Shown piece by piece: positions 1 to 8,664 of a stretch of DNA of 40,367 nucleotides. The notes under the pieces were generated by a model. It worked only from the letters and a program-made list of their open reading frames with translations. It had not been told where the DNA came from and searched no databases. The stretch spans positions 1 to 40,367 of the forward strand of contig CAIKWU010000651.1 of the NCBI GenBank assembly GCA_903831155.1, written 5' to 3'. Position 1 is the first letter of the stretch, and each line of letters opens with the position of its first letter. This DNA is from an uncultured Planctomycetaceae bacterium. Its GTDB lineage: Bacteria > Planctomycetota > Planctomycetia > Pirellulales > UBA1268. The position numbers were made by a program, and so were the translations under genes.

Positions 1-1
1 C

Positions 2-778
2 AAGGGCACGGTCGTCAACGTGATGAGCTACGGCGCATTCGTGAAGCTCGAGGACGGCGTCGAGGGGCTCGTGCACATCAGCGAGATGAGCTGGACCAAG
101 CGGGTGAGCCACCCGTCGGAGCTCGTCAAGCCGGGCGACGAGGTCGAGGTGGTGGTGCTCGCCATCAACAAGGAGAAGCAGGAGATCTCGCTGGGCATGA
201 AGCAGACCCAGCAGAACCCCTGGGAGAAGGTGGCCGCCGACTACCCGCCAGGCGCGGTGGTCAAGGGCGTGGTGCGGAACCTCACCAACTACGGCGCCTT
301 CATCGAGATCAACGACGGCATCGACGGCCTGCTCCACGTGACCGACATGTCGTGGACCCGGAAGGTGACCCACCCCAGCGAGATGCTGGAGAAGGGGCAC
401 GAGGTCGAGTGCAAGGTGCTCTCTGTCGACCAGCAGCGGCGGCGGATCGCCCTCGGGCTCAAGCAGATGGCCGACGATCCCTGGACGACCGACATCCCCA
501 AGCGCTACAAGGCTGGCGACGTCGTCAAGGGCACGGTCACGAAGATCACCAACTTCGGCGTGTTCGTGGGGCTCGAGGACGGCCTCGAGGGCCTGCTGCA
601 CATCTCGGAGCTGTCTGAGGACAAGATCGAGAACGCCGAGGACGTCGTGAAGATCGGCGATCCGCTCGAGGTGAAGATCCTCCGCGTCGACACCGACGAG
701 CGGAAGATCGGGCTCTCGAAGAAGCGGGTCGGCTGGTCGAGCGATCGCGAGGCAGCCGAAGGTCCGGCCGAGGGCTGA
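2..778 (+). CDS. rpsA: 30S ribosomal protein S1, C-terminal part (5' end lies outside the window)
   Basis: Frame is open from base 2. Three consecutive S1 repeats are visible (VMSYGAFVKLEDGVEGLVHISEMSW; LTNYGAFIEINDGIDGLLHVTDMSW; ITNFGVFVGLEDGLEGLLHISELS). Confidence 0.93.
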   Translation, partial: KGTVVNVMSYGAFVKLEDGVEGLVHISEMSWTKRVSHPSELVKPGDEVEVVVLAINKEKQEISLGMKQTQQNPWEKVAADYPPGAVVKGVVRNLTNYGAFIEINDGIDGLLHVTDMSWTRKVTHPSEMLEKGHEVECKVLSVDQQRRRIALGLKQMADDPWTTDIPKRYKAGDVVKGTVTKITNFGVFVGLEDGLEGLLHISELSEDKIENAEDVVKIGDPLEVKILRVDTDERKIGLSKKRVGWSSDREAAEGPAEG

Positions 779-823
779 GCGGCTCAAGGCCGCTCCGGCG
801 GGCGAGACAGAGGCAATCCACCT

Positions 824-846
824 GGGCTCGAGGCTGCCCGTGGTGC
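824..846 (-). repeat. Possible single-arm remnant of the structured repeat
   Basis: Reverse complement contains CACGGGCAGCCTCGAGCCC; GGGCAGCCTCGAGCCC also forms the right end of copy 1. Confidence 0.4.
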
Positions 847-848
847 GG

Positions 849-1505
849 TCAGCGGGTGACGTCGATCGCCACGATCGGGCCGACCGATTCGGCGGGCGTG
901 CGGGAGTCCGCCAGGTCGGGCACGGCGGCCGTGCCCAGTGATCGGTAGCCGAGATGCCCGCCGCGACGGATCGCCCCCTCGCCGGAGAGCCGCACGCGGC
1001 GCGGGGCCGACGTGGCGGCGGCAGGTCTGCCGTCGGCGGTGAACGACACGGCCTCGTAGAGGAGGGCCTCCGCGTCGGCCGGATCGACCAGGTCGAGAAC
1101 GAGGCAACGGAAGGCCTGCGGCCCGGCCCCGCGGGGGACGGCGAGCCAGATCACCACGCGGCTGCCCGACGAGAGCGTGCGGACCGCGATCTCGTCGGGC
1201 CCTCCGGCGGGCGGACGGAGGTCGGTAGACCTGACGAGCGGGGCTGGAGCCGACGGTCGGGTCGCGTCGCCGGGGGCGGCGGCGCGGGGGGCCAGCGGCG
1301 TCGGGGGCGTTGCCTCGGGCACCGCCGTCAGCGTGGGTGCGGCGGCCTGCTCGGCGGGCACCGGGTCGACCGCCGGGGCCGCGGGCACGTCACTCGCGTT
1401 GAGCACCCGCATGCCCCGCTCGGCGAGCCGGCCCAGGTCGCCCGTCAGGGCGAAGCCGCCAGCCACGATGCCAACGGCGGCGACGCGGGACAGGATGGTC
1501 GACAT
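849..1505 (-). CDS. Hypothetical protein with N-terminal hydrophobic segment and Pro/Ala-rich linker
   Basis: ORF 849..1547. Likely start at MSTILSRVAAVGIVAGGFAL (1505), then a P/A-rich linker and a globular C-terminus. No family recognised. Confidence 0.6.
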   Translation of the reverse strand: MSTILSRVAAVGIVAGGFALTGDLGRLAERGMRVLNASDVPAAPAVDPVPAEQAAAPTLTAVPEATPPTPLAPRAAAPGDATRPSAPAPLVRSTDLRPPAGGPDEIAVRTLSSGSRVVIWLAVPRGAGPQAFRCLVLDLVDPADAEALLYEAVSFTADGRPAAATSAPRRVRLSGEGAIRRGGHLGYRSLGTAAVPDLADSRTPAESVGPIVAIDVTR

Positions 1506-1628
1506 GGGTGCGGCCGGGGACTGGAGCGGGGGGAATCGTGCCCGCAACTATGCCCCACGGTGGCGTCCCGGGCGCCGGCTCTTCCGACGGACGCCGGTCC
1601 GATCGTGCCGACGGTGACGGCGGATCCG

Positions 1629-2099
1629 TCACGCGTCCGCGAGGGCCGCGAGCACCTGGTCGGCGTGGCCGTCGGGCTTCACGGCCCGGAACACCTTCGC
1701 CACGCGGCCGGCTGCGTCGATCACGAACGTACTGCGGACGATGCCCATCGATTTTTTCCCGTAAAGCGTCTTTTCCCGCCAGGCGCCGTACTTCTCGGCC
1801 ACGGCGTGATCGGGATCGCAGAGCAGGGTGAACGGGAGCTTGTGCTTCGTGCGGAACTTCGCGTGGGCTTCCGGCCCGTCGCGGCTCACGCCGAGCACGA
1901 CGGCCCCGAGCCGCGCCAGTTTGGCCTTGGCGTCGCGAAAGCCGCAGGCCTCTCTCGTGCAGCCCGGCGTATCGTCCTTCGGGTAGAAATAGAGCACGAC
2001 GGGCGCGCCCCTGAGGCTCGAGAGTTTGAGCTTCGTGCCCTCGTGGGTGACGAGCGTGAAATCGGGAGCCTTGGCCCCCTCCTCGATCCAGTCGGCCAT
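1629..2099 (-). CDS. bcp: Peroxiredoxin, Bcp/PrxQ type (thioredoxin-dependent thiol peroxidase)
   Basis: MADWIEEGAKAPDFTL...VVLYFYPKDDTPGCTREACGFRD. The CTxEAC motif carries peroxidatic and resolving Cys spaced as in BCP/PrxQ. Confidence 0.93.
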   Translation of the reverse strand: MADWIEEGAKAPDFTLVTHEGTKLKLSSLRGAPVVLYFYPKDDTPGCTREACGFRDAKAKLARLGAVVLGVSRDGPEAHAKFRTKHKLPFTLLCDPDHAVAEKYGAWREKTLYGKKSMGIVRSTFVIDAAGRVAKVFRAVKPDGHADQVLAALADA

Positions 2100-2128
2100 G
2101 GTGGATCTCCACGAATGGGCGGAAACGC

Positions 2129-3250
2129 ATGCGGGTGACGCCGATTTCTAGCAGGGAAACCGTGAGCGTCCAGCCGGTCCGGGCCATGCTGCTCACGCCT
2201 TCCGGCCGGGGGGCCCTCGCCGTGGTCGGTGTGACGGGCCCCGGAGCCGTCGATCTCGTCGGGGCCCAGTTCGCTCCCCGCGCCGCCCCCCCGCTCGCCG
2301 CCCAGCCCGACGGCGCCATCGTCTTCGGCACGTGGCGATCGACCGGCGAGGAGGTGGTGGTCGTCCGTCAGGCAGCCGACCGCGTGGAGGTGCACGGCCA
2401 CGGCGGCACCGCCGCGCCGGCCGCCGTGCTCGCCGCGCTGGTGGCGGGCGGTGCGGTTCAGGGACGGTGGCAGGACTGGGCCGAGGGTGGACCCTGTCAG
2501 CGCGAGGCGATCGAGGCACTGCCGGCGGCCACGGCGCCGCGGGCGGCGATGATCCTCTCGCGGCAGGTTTCGGGGCTGATGGACCGCGCGATCGAGGAAC
2601 TCACGGCCGTCGTCACCCGCGGTGACGCGCTTGCCGCCCACCGCATGGCCGGTCGGCTTATCACGGCATCCCGCGTGGGGCTGCGGCTGACCGAGCCGTG
2701 GCGGGTGGTGCTTGCGGGTGAAGTGAACGCCGGCAAGAGCAGCCTGATGAACGCGGTGCTCGGGCACGCGCGGAGCATCGTCTCGCCGACGCCCGGCACC
2801 ACTCGGGACGTCCTGATCGCCACGGCGGTGCTCGACGGCTGGGCCGTGGACCTCGTCGATACGGCCGGGGAACGACGGGCCGGCGAGACCGAGTCGGCCA
2901 CCGAGCGCGAGGGGATCGCCCGGGCCGAGGCCGCGGCGAGGCATGCCGATCTCGTGCTGCGGGTGCTGCCCGCCGACGCGGCCCCGGGATCCAGTTCGCG
3001 TGTCGGCGCCACCGACCTCGTCGTCGTCTCGAAGGCCGATCTCCAAATCGCAACGATCCCGCCCGGGGCCGTCGTGACGTCGGCGGCGACGGGGCAGGGC
3101 GTTGAGGAACTCCTCCGGGCGATCGTCGAGCGGCTCGTGCCCGAGGCAGCGGCCGACCCCGCGCTCCTCGCCGGGCCCGTGCCGTTCACGCGGCGGCAGG
3201 TGGAGACGATCGAGCGGATCGCCGCGGCCGCCGAGCCTGTCCCCCCGTGA
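2129..3250 (+). CDS. MnmE/TrmE-like GTPase, short C-terminus; start may be GTG at 2162
   Basis: N-terminal TrmE-like segment (LLTPSGRGALAVVGVTGPGAV), then G1 GEVNAGKSSLMN, TPGTTRD, G3 DTAGE, G4 SKAD. Ends ...FTRRQVETIERIAAAAEPVPP* without the C-terminal CxGK motif. Confidence 0.8.
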   Translation: MRVTPISSRETVSVQPVRAMLLTPSGRGALAVVGVTGPGAVDLVGAQFAPRAAPPLAAQPDGAIVFGTWRSTGEEVVVVRQAADRVEVHGHGGTAAPAAVLAALVAGGAVQGRWQDWAEGGPCQREAIEALPAATAPRAAMILSRQVSGLMDRAIEELTAVVTRGDALAAHRMAGRLITASRVGLRLTEPWRVVLAGEVNAGKSSLMNAVLGHARSIVSPTPGTTRDVLIATAVLDGWAVDLVDTAGERRAGETESATEREGIARAEAAARHADLVLRVLPADAAPGSSSRVGATDLVVVSKADLQIATIPPGAVVTSAATGQGVEELLRAIVERLVPEAAADPALLAGPVPFTRRQVETIERIAAAAEPVPP

Positions 3251-3315
3251 CTCCCTGTTATCCCCGCACTGCCCGCCCCGTCATGGCCGGTCCGTTGCGA
3301 GTGGCATGCACTCAG

Positions 3316-3455
3316 CGAGGGGCTACCCGTGCCCTGGGAGCCGGGCTATGGCAGCAAGCGAAGCCAGGATGGCGAAACGCAGCGGACATGCAGTGAGCGT
3401 CAGGCAGGATGCCTGACGCGAACGTCCGGCGACGGGGCAGGGGCAGCCTCGAGCC
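3316..3455 (+). repeat. Structured ~140 bp intergenic repeat, copy 1 (TIR-flanked, two internal GGA-loop hairpins)
   Basis: Matches the reverse complement of 33673-33811 over its length, including shared CAAGCGAAGCCAGGATGGCGAA and CGCGAACGTCCGGCGACGGGGCA. Perfect 10-bp stem GCGTCAGGCA-gga-TGCCTGACGC at 3397-3419. Confidence 0.85.
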
Positions 3456-3507
3456 CCGCGAACGCCCCGGATCAAGGGCGAGCCGCAGCGGACGCGTGCC
3501 GAGTCGA

Positions 3508-4917
3508 TCAGTCGGCGTCGTCGTCCGGCCCGTCGCCCGACGCGTCCTCTGGCCTGTTGCCCGGACTATCGCCCTGCTTATTGCCCGCTTTGTCACCGGT
3601 GCCACGGCCGCGGACGTAGAGGCGGATGGGAACCTCCCTGAACGGCAACTCCTTGCGGAAGGCGTTGAGCAGGTAGCGACGGTACGGGTCCGACACGCTC
3701 CGCGGCGCGCTGGCCGAGATCACGATCGTCGGCGGGCCGACCTCGACCTGCGTGGCGAAGTAGAGCCGCACCGGCCGGCCCTTGGAGTCGGCAGGCGGCT
3801 GGTTTGCCTCGACCGCCTGCCGGAGCACGGTGTTGAGCCGGGCCGTCGCCGCCCGCTCGTGGCTCTGCCGATAGAGCCGCTGGGCCGTGTCGATCGTGGC
3901 CTTCACGTTGCGGCTCGCGGTGGCCGTCACGAAGGCCACCGGGGCCCACGGCATCGTCCGGAACGTGTCGCGGAGATACTGCGTCCATTCCCGCTTCTTG
4001 ACGTCGGCGGCGTAGAGGTCCCACTTGTTGACCACGAAGACCACCGGCTTGGCCTCCTCCGTGATCGTCTCGGCGAGCTGCTTGTCGACCTTGCCGATCG
4101 GCTCCGTGGCGTCGAAGAACAGGAGCACCACGTCGGCCCGACGGATGCTCCGCTGGGCCCGGTGGGTGGAGTAGAAGTCGATGTCGCTGGTGCGGCTCTT
4201 CGCCCGCCGCAGGCCTGGCGTGTCGATGGCGAGAAACGACCGGCCGTCGACCTCGAACCTCACGTCCACGCTGTCGCGGGTGGTGCCGGCGACGGGGCTC
4301 GTGATCACCCGCTCCTCGCGGGCCAGGGCGTTGACGAAGGTGCTCTTGCCGACGTTGCGGCGGCCTACCATGGCGAGCTTCATCTCGGGCAGTTCGGCCG
4401 TTTCGGGGTCGTCGATGCCGGGCGGTGGCAGCCGCGCCATGATCGCGTCGACGAGCGGGCCACGGTTGCGGTGCTGTCGGGCGCTGACCACGAGCGGCGG
4501 GCCGAAGCCGAGGGCCGAGAACTCGTGGGCCTGCGGATCGAGGTGGGGCGCGTCGGCCTTGTTGACGACGAGCAGCACCGGGCAGCCCGTCTTCCGGACC
4601 CGCTTGGCCACCTCGAGGTCGGATGGCAGCAGGCCGCTGCGGACGTCGACCATGAAGAGCACGACCGCCGCATGCGCGAGCCCCGACTCGATCTGCCGGT
4701 CGATCTGGGCCGTGAGGCCGTCCGGGTCGTCGAACCCCATGCCGCCGGTGTCGACCAGCTCGATCACGCGGCCGTCGAGCTCGATCCGCTGGACGAGACG
4801 GTCGCGGGTCACTCCGGCGGTCGGGTCCTCGATCGCAATCCGCTTCTCCACGAGCCAGTTGAACAGGCTCGACTTGCCCACGTTGGGCCGACCGACGATC
4901 ACGACTTGGGGAATCAT
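3508..4917 (-). CDS. der: Ribosome biogenesis GTPase Der (EngA)
   Basis: Two tandem G domains (GRPNVGKSSLFN and GRRNVGKSTFVN) and a C-terminal KH-like domain. Start MIPQVVIVGRPNVGKSS at 4917, not the longer 5610 ORF start. Confidence 0.96.
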   Translation of the reverse strand: MIPQVVIVGRPNVGKSSLFNWLVEKRIAIEDPTAGVTRDRLVQRIELDGRVIELVDTGGMGFDDPDGLTAQIDRQIESGLAHAAVVLFMVDVRSGLLPSDLEVAKRVRKTGCPVLLVVNKADAPHLDPQAHEFSALGFGPPLVVSARQHRNRGPLVDAIMARLPPPGIDDPETAELPEMKLAMVGRRNVGKSTFVNALAREERVITSPVAGTTRDSVDVRFEVDGRSFLAIDTPGLRRAKSRTSDIDFYSTHRAQRSIRRADVVLLFFDATEPIGKVDKQLAETITEEAKPVVFVVNKWDLYAADVKKREWTQYLRDTFRTMPWAPVAFVTATASRNVKATIDTAQRLYRQSHERAATARLNTVLRQAVEANQPPADSKGRPVRLYFATQVEVGPPTIVISASAPRSVSDPYRRYLLNAFRKELPFREVPIRLYVRGRGTGDKAGNKQGDSPGNRPEDASGDGPDDDAD

Positions 4918-4922
4918 CGGTT

Positions 4923-7511
4923 TCAGGCTCCGACGTCGGGGAGGGCGGGCTGCCCGCCGAGTTGGCGGCGGGGCGTGGAGTGGACCAGGTAGCGGTGGCT
5001 GATCGCGTCGGCGAACTCGCGGGCGAGGGCATCGAGCCGGGCGAGCAGGTCCGCGAGATCGCGGCGGCTGCCGAGGTCGTCCACGACGGCCAGCCGCTCC
5101 ACGTCGGCGAGCCGCAGCTGGGCCACGGCCGACATCACCGCCCGCCGCTCGCCCGACGGGACCGGCGACATGCCGTCGTCGGGCAGGGCCGCGACGTGAT
5201 CGGCGAGCGCGGCGAACTGGAAGCCGATGCTGCGGGGGTTGGTCTCGTCGATCACGAGCAGGTCGATGAGGGGGGCCGGCTCCGACACCCCCGGATACCG
5301 GTTGCGGTAGGTCATCGAACTGTCGGCGATCTCGAGGAGCATCTCCTCGAGCCGGACGGCGTCCCCGCCGGGACCCTCGCCGAACATCCGCGGCCGGGGT
5401 GCCGCCAGCGCCGAGCCGACCAGCCGGATGGCGAACGCCGCCCGCTCCACGCGGCGGCCCATGTCGAGGAATCGCCAGCCGGGCCCGCGGGTCATGCTCT
5501 CGGTGCCGAGCCCCGCGAATGCCGACAGGTCGAAGATCAACGTGTCGAGGTGGGGCAGGACATCGGCGACGTGCCCCGACGGAAAGGCACCGGACGTGCC
5601 CCGGCCGCATGCGTCGCGCCGCACGCGGGCGAGCACCTTCCAGGAGTCGATCGAGATCCGGTCGCGGACCACCGATGCCGTCCGCCAGAGCCGGTCGATC
5701 TCCTCTCGCACGCTGCCCGAGCGGTGCGGATCGTGCACGAGCGACTGGATCGCCTCGTGGACTCCGCCTGTGGCCTCGTGGGCAGCGGGCCCCGCGACCG
5801 CCTCCAGCAGTCGGGCCGCCTCAACGCCGCACTCGCGATCCGATTCGGAGGCGAGCCGTGACGCGACGGTGCGAAGCAGTCGGGCAGCGTTCTCCGCCCG
5901 CTCCGCGTGACGGCCGAGCCAGTGAAGGTGGTCGGCGACCCGGCTGGGCAGGTCGTAGCCGCTGCGGCGGAGCGGCACCGGCTGGCCGGGTCGGCGCAGC
6001 AGCGTGAGGGGCGGAACCGGACCGTCGGCCAGGACCCACACATCCTTCGAGCCCTGCGCCGAGAGCAGCAGTTCCTCCCCCGCGGCGCGGACGGTCGACA
6101 TCCGGGCCAGTCCGCCTCGCATCGTCTGATAGCCCTCGGGCACCGCGACGGCGAAGCACCTCATGATCAGCGAAGCCGGCGTGATCGATCCGTCGTTCCA
6201 GCACGGAGCCACCGACCGCTCCACCCGCTCGCGACCGACCCAGTCGGCCGGGCGGCTGCGGATCTCGGCGACGAGCCGGCCGCGGGCCTCGGCGTCGAGC
6301 AGGGCGGGCACGTGCCGCTTCGGGCCGCGGCCGGGGATGGACGGCTCGATCACGCAGTCGTCGAGGCAGCGGAGGACGTGGTCGAGGTTCGCCGGGTCGC
6401 CGCACCACCACGACCGCGGCCCCGCGAGGACGAGATCCTCGCCGAGGAGCCGCCTCGAGACCGCCGGCAGGTATTCGGCGAAGGCCGGCGACTCCACGAG
6501 GCTGCTGCCGAGCATGTTCGCGACCGTCACCCTGCCGCGGCGGATCGACTGCACCAGTCCGGGTGTGCCATCGAGGGCGGCCGGGTCGAGCTCGAGGGGA
6601 TCGCAGTCGCGGTCGGGGACCCGGCGGAGCACGACGTCGAGCGGCACGAGACCGCCGAGCGTCTTCAGCCACAGGCGGTCATCGCGGACGGCGAGGTCAC
6701 CACCCTCGACGAGCGGATACCCCAGGTAGCGGGCGAGGTAGGCGTCCTCGAAGGAGGTCGCGCCGCCGGGGCTCGAGCTCTGCAGCACGATCCGCGGCTC
6801 GTCCCTGCCCACCGCGAGCCCGCGGAGCAGCGACCGCAGGCCGATGAAGAACGGGGCGAGCCGCTCCACGTTGCACTGCTCGAAGGCCGCGGGAAAGAGC
6901 CGCGACACGACCAGCCGGTTCTCGAGCGCGTAGCCGAGGCCGCGGGGCACGTCGGTTCGATCTCCGATCGCGACCCACCGGCCATCGTGGTTGCGGGCGA
7001 CCACGGCGGCATAGAGATGGAGCCAGCGGCCGCCGGCCGCCGCCATGCCGTGGCAGCAGCGGAGGAATCCCGGGTGTCCGAAGACGAGTTCGGGCGGCAC
7101 CACGCCCTCGCGGAGCAGGTGCTGGGGACCGTACAGGTCGCCGAGCAGGGCGTCGAGCACCCGGGCCCGCTGGTTGATGCCCAGTTCGAGCGTCGCCCAG
7201 TCCGGGCCGGCGATCACCAGCGGGATCGGGTCGAGCACCCATGGCCGCTGCTCCCCGGACGTCTCGTCCTGGAGGGCGTAGGTGACGCCGTTGTCGCGGA
7301 TCAGCCGCCGCGCCTGCTCCCAGCGGTTCGCGAGTTCCTCCGGACGCCAGGCCCCCAGGTGATCGACGAGACCCGCCCAGTGGCCCCGCGGCTGACCGGC
7401 AGCGCCGAGGAACTCGTCGTAGGCCGTCTCCGGGGCGTGGTAGCCGGGAAACGGACCCGCGGCGGATGGCCGGGCGGCCCGCGAAACCGGGGAGGTGGGG
7501 GGCGGGTTCAT
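4923..7511 (-). CDS. Circularly permuted ATP-grasp (DUF404/DUF407-type) fused to an alpha-E domain
   Basis: N-terminal half reads as CP-ATP-grasp type 2 (YALQDETSGEQRPWVLDPIPLVI, GPRSWWCGDPANLDHVL, GRGPKRHVP). C-terminal half is an alpha-E domain (RVADHLHWLGRHAERAENAARLLRTV). Likely start MNPPPTSP at 7511. Confidence 0.85.
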   Translation of the reverse strand: MNPPPTSPVSRAARPSAAGPFPGYHAPETAYDEFLGAAGQPRGHWAGLVDHLGAWRPEELANRWEQARRLIRDNGVTYALQDETSGEQRPWVLDPIPLVIAGPDWATLELGINQRARVLDALLGDLYGPQHLLREGVVPPELVFGHPGFLRCCHGMAAAGGRWLHLYAAVVARNHDGRWVAIGDRTDVPRGLGYALENRLVVSRLFPAAFEQCNVERLAPFFIGLRSLLRGLAVGRDEPRIVLQSSSPGGATSFEDAYLARYLGYPLVEGGDLAVRDDRLWLKTLGGLVPLDVVLRRVPDRDCDPLELDPAALDGTPGLVQSIRRGRVTVANMLGSSLVESPAFAEYLPAVSRRLLGEDLVLAGPRSWWCGDPANLDHVLRCLDDCVIEPSIPGRGPKRHVPALLDAEARGRLVAEIRSRPADWVGRERVERSVAPCWNDGSITPASLIMRCFAVAVPEGYQTMRGGLARMSTVRAAGEELLLSAQGSKDVWVLADGPVPPLTLLRRPGQPVPLRRSGYDLPSRVADHLHWLGRHAERAENAARLLRTVASRLASESDRECGVEAARLLEAVAGPAAHEATGGVHEAIQSLVHDPHRSGSVREEIDRLWRTASVVRDRISIDSWKVLARVRRDACGRGTSGAFPSGHVADVLPHLDTLIFDLSAFAGLGTESMTRGPGWRFLDMGRRVERAAFAIRLVGSALAAPRPRMFGEGPGGDAVRLEEMLLEIADSSMTYRNRYPGVSEPAPLIDLLVIDETNPRSIGFQFAALADHVAALPDDGMSPVPSGERRAVMSAVAQLRLADVERLAVVDDLGSRRDLADLLARLDALAREFADAISHRYLVHSTPRRQLGGQPALPDVGA

Positions 7512-7545
7512 CGGGATGGGGCCGGCGACGCTGGACGCCCCAAGT

Positions 7546-8628
7546 CTACCCCGCCGGCGATGACCCGTTTGGGACGCCGGCCACGACGGCAAGGATTCGC
7601 TCGCGGCACACCGGCTCGATCACGCCGTGCTCGGTCACGATGCCGCTGATCAGCCGGGCCGGCGTGACGTCGAACGCCGGGTTGAATGCCGCCGCTCCGT
7701 CCGGGGCGGCGGCGACGCCAAGCGGGCGGAGCACCTCGCCGGCCGACCGCTCCTCGATGGGGATCTCGGCGCCCGTGTCGAGCGAGAGGTCGAAGGTGCT
7801 CGACGGCGCGGCGACGAAGAACGGCACGCCGTGGGCGTGGGCCAGGATTGCGAGGCCGTAGGTGCCGATCTTGTTGGCGGTGTCGCCGTTGGCGGTGATC
7901 CGGTCGGCGCCGACGATGCAGGCCGCGACGCGTCCGGTCGCCAGCAGGTGCGCGGCGGCGGAGTCGCAGAGCACCGTGACGGGGATGCCCCGCTGGACGA
8001 GCTCCCAGGCCGTGAGCCGGGCGCCCTGGAAGAGCGGGCGTGTCTCGTCGGCGAAGACCTCGAACCTCCGGCCCGAATCCCAGGCGGCCGTGATCACCGC
8101 GAGTGCAGTGCCCGCGCCACCCGTCGCCAGCGCGCCGGTGTTGCAGTGCGTGAGCACGCCGCCGGCCGGCAGGATCGCCGAGCCGTTGCGGCCGATCGCA
8201 TCGCAGAGACGGCGATCCTCGTCGTGGATCGCCCGGGCCTCGGCGAGCAGAGTGGTGGCCAGCCCAATCGGGGCGGTCTCGGGCGGCAGCGCGTCGATCA
8301 CGCGGAGGCATCGCTCCACCGCCCAGCGAAGATTCACGGCGGTGGGGCGGGCCGTGGCGATCTCCTCGGCCCGCGCGAGCACGTGGGCCCGGCCCCGCAC
8401 CGCGTCCAGGCGGTCGCGCACCGCCTCGCCGGCGGCGACGACGAGGCCGTAGCCACCGGCGATGCCGATCGCCGGGGCGCCGCGAACCCGCAGGCTTCGG
8501 ATCGCCTCGACGACCGCGGGCACGTCGCGGCAGGCCAGCCACTCGCAGCGAGCCGGGAGGAGCGTCTGGTCGAGGATTTCGAGGTGACCGACGGCGTCGG
8601 CGATCCAGCGGACCGAGGTGGGGATCAT
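7546..8628 (-). CDS. mtnA: S-methyl-5-thioribose-1-phosphate isomerase
   Basis: IRSLRVRGAPAIGIAGGYGLVVA, VLTHCNTGALAT, CIVGADRITANGDTANKIGTYGLA: eIF2B-like MtnA signatures. Confidence 0.95.
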   Translation of the reverse strand: MIPTSVRWIADAVGHLEILDQTLLPARCEWLACRDVPAVVEAIRSLRVRGAPAIGIAGGYGLVVAAGEAVRDRLDAVRGRAHVLARAEEIATARPTAVNLRWAVERCLRVIDALPPETAPIGLATTLLAEARAIHDEDRRLCDAIGRNGSAILPAGGVLTHCNTGALATGGAGTALAVITAAWDSGRRFEVFADETRPLFQGARLTAWELVQRGIPVTVLCDSAAAHLLATGRVAACIVGADRITANGDTANKIGTYGLAILAHAHGVPFFVAAPSSTFDLSLDTGAEIPIEERSAGEVLRPLGVAAAPDGAAAFNPAFDVTPARLISGIVTEHGVIEPVCRERILAVVAGVPNGSSPAG

Positions 8629-8664
8629 GGCTGCAGGGTGGGGCCGCCGCTCGAACCGGGGCGG

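Noticed and set aside
3102-3416. Small ORF ending ...AASEARMAKRSGHAVSVRQDA
   Set aside because: Its C-terminal part is a translation of the structured repeat and the rest is out of frame within the MnmE-like GTPase. Not a credible gene.
3409-4992. 527-aa + strand ORF beginning inside the repeat and running antisense to der
   Set aside because: Begins in the repeat element and is otherwise antisense to conserved der. No domain support.
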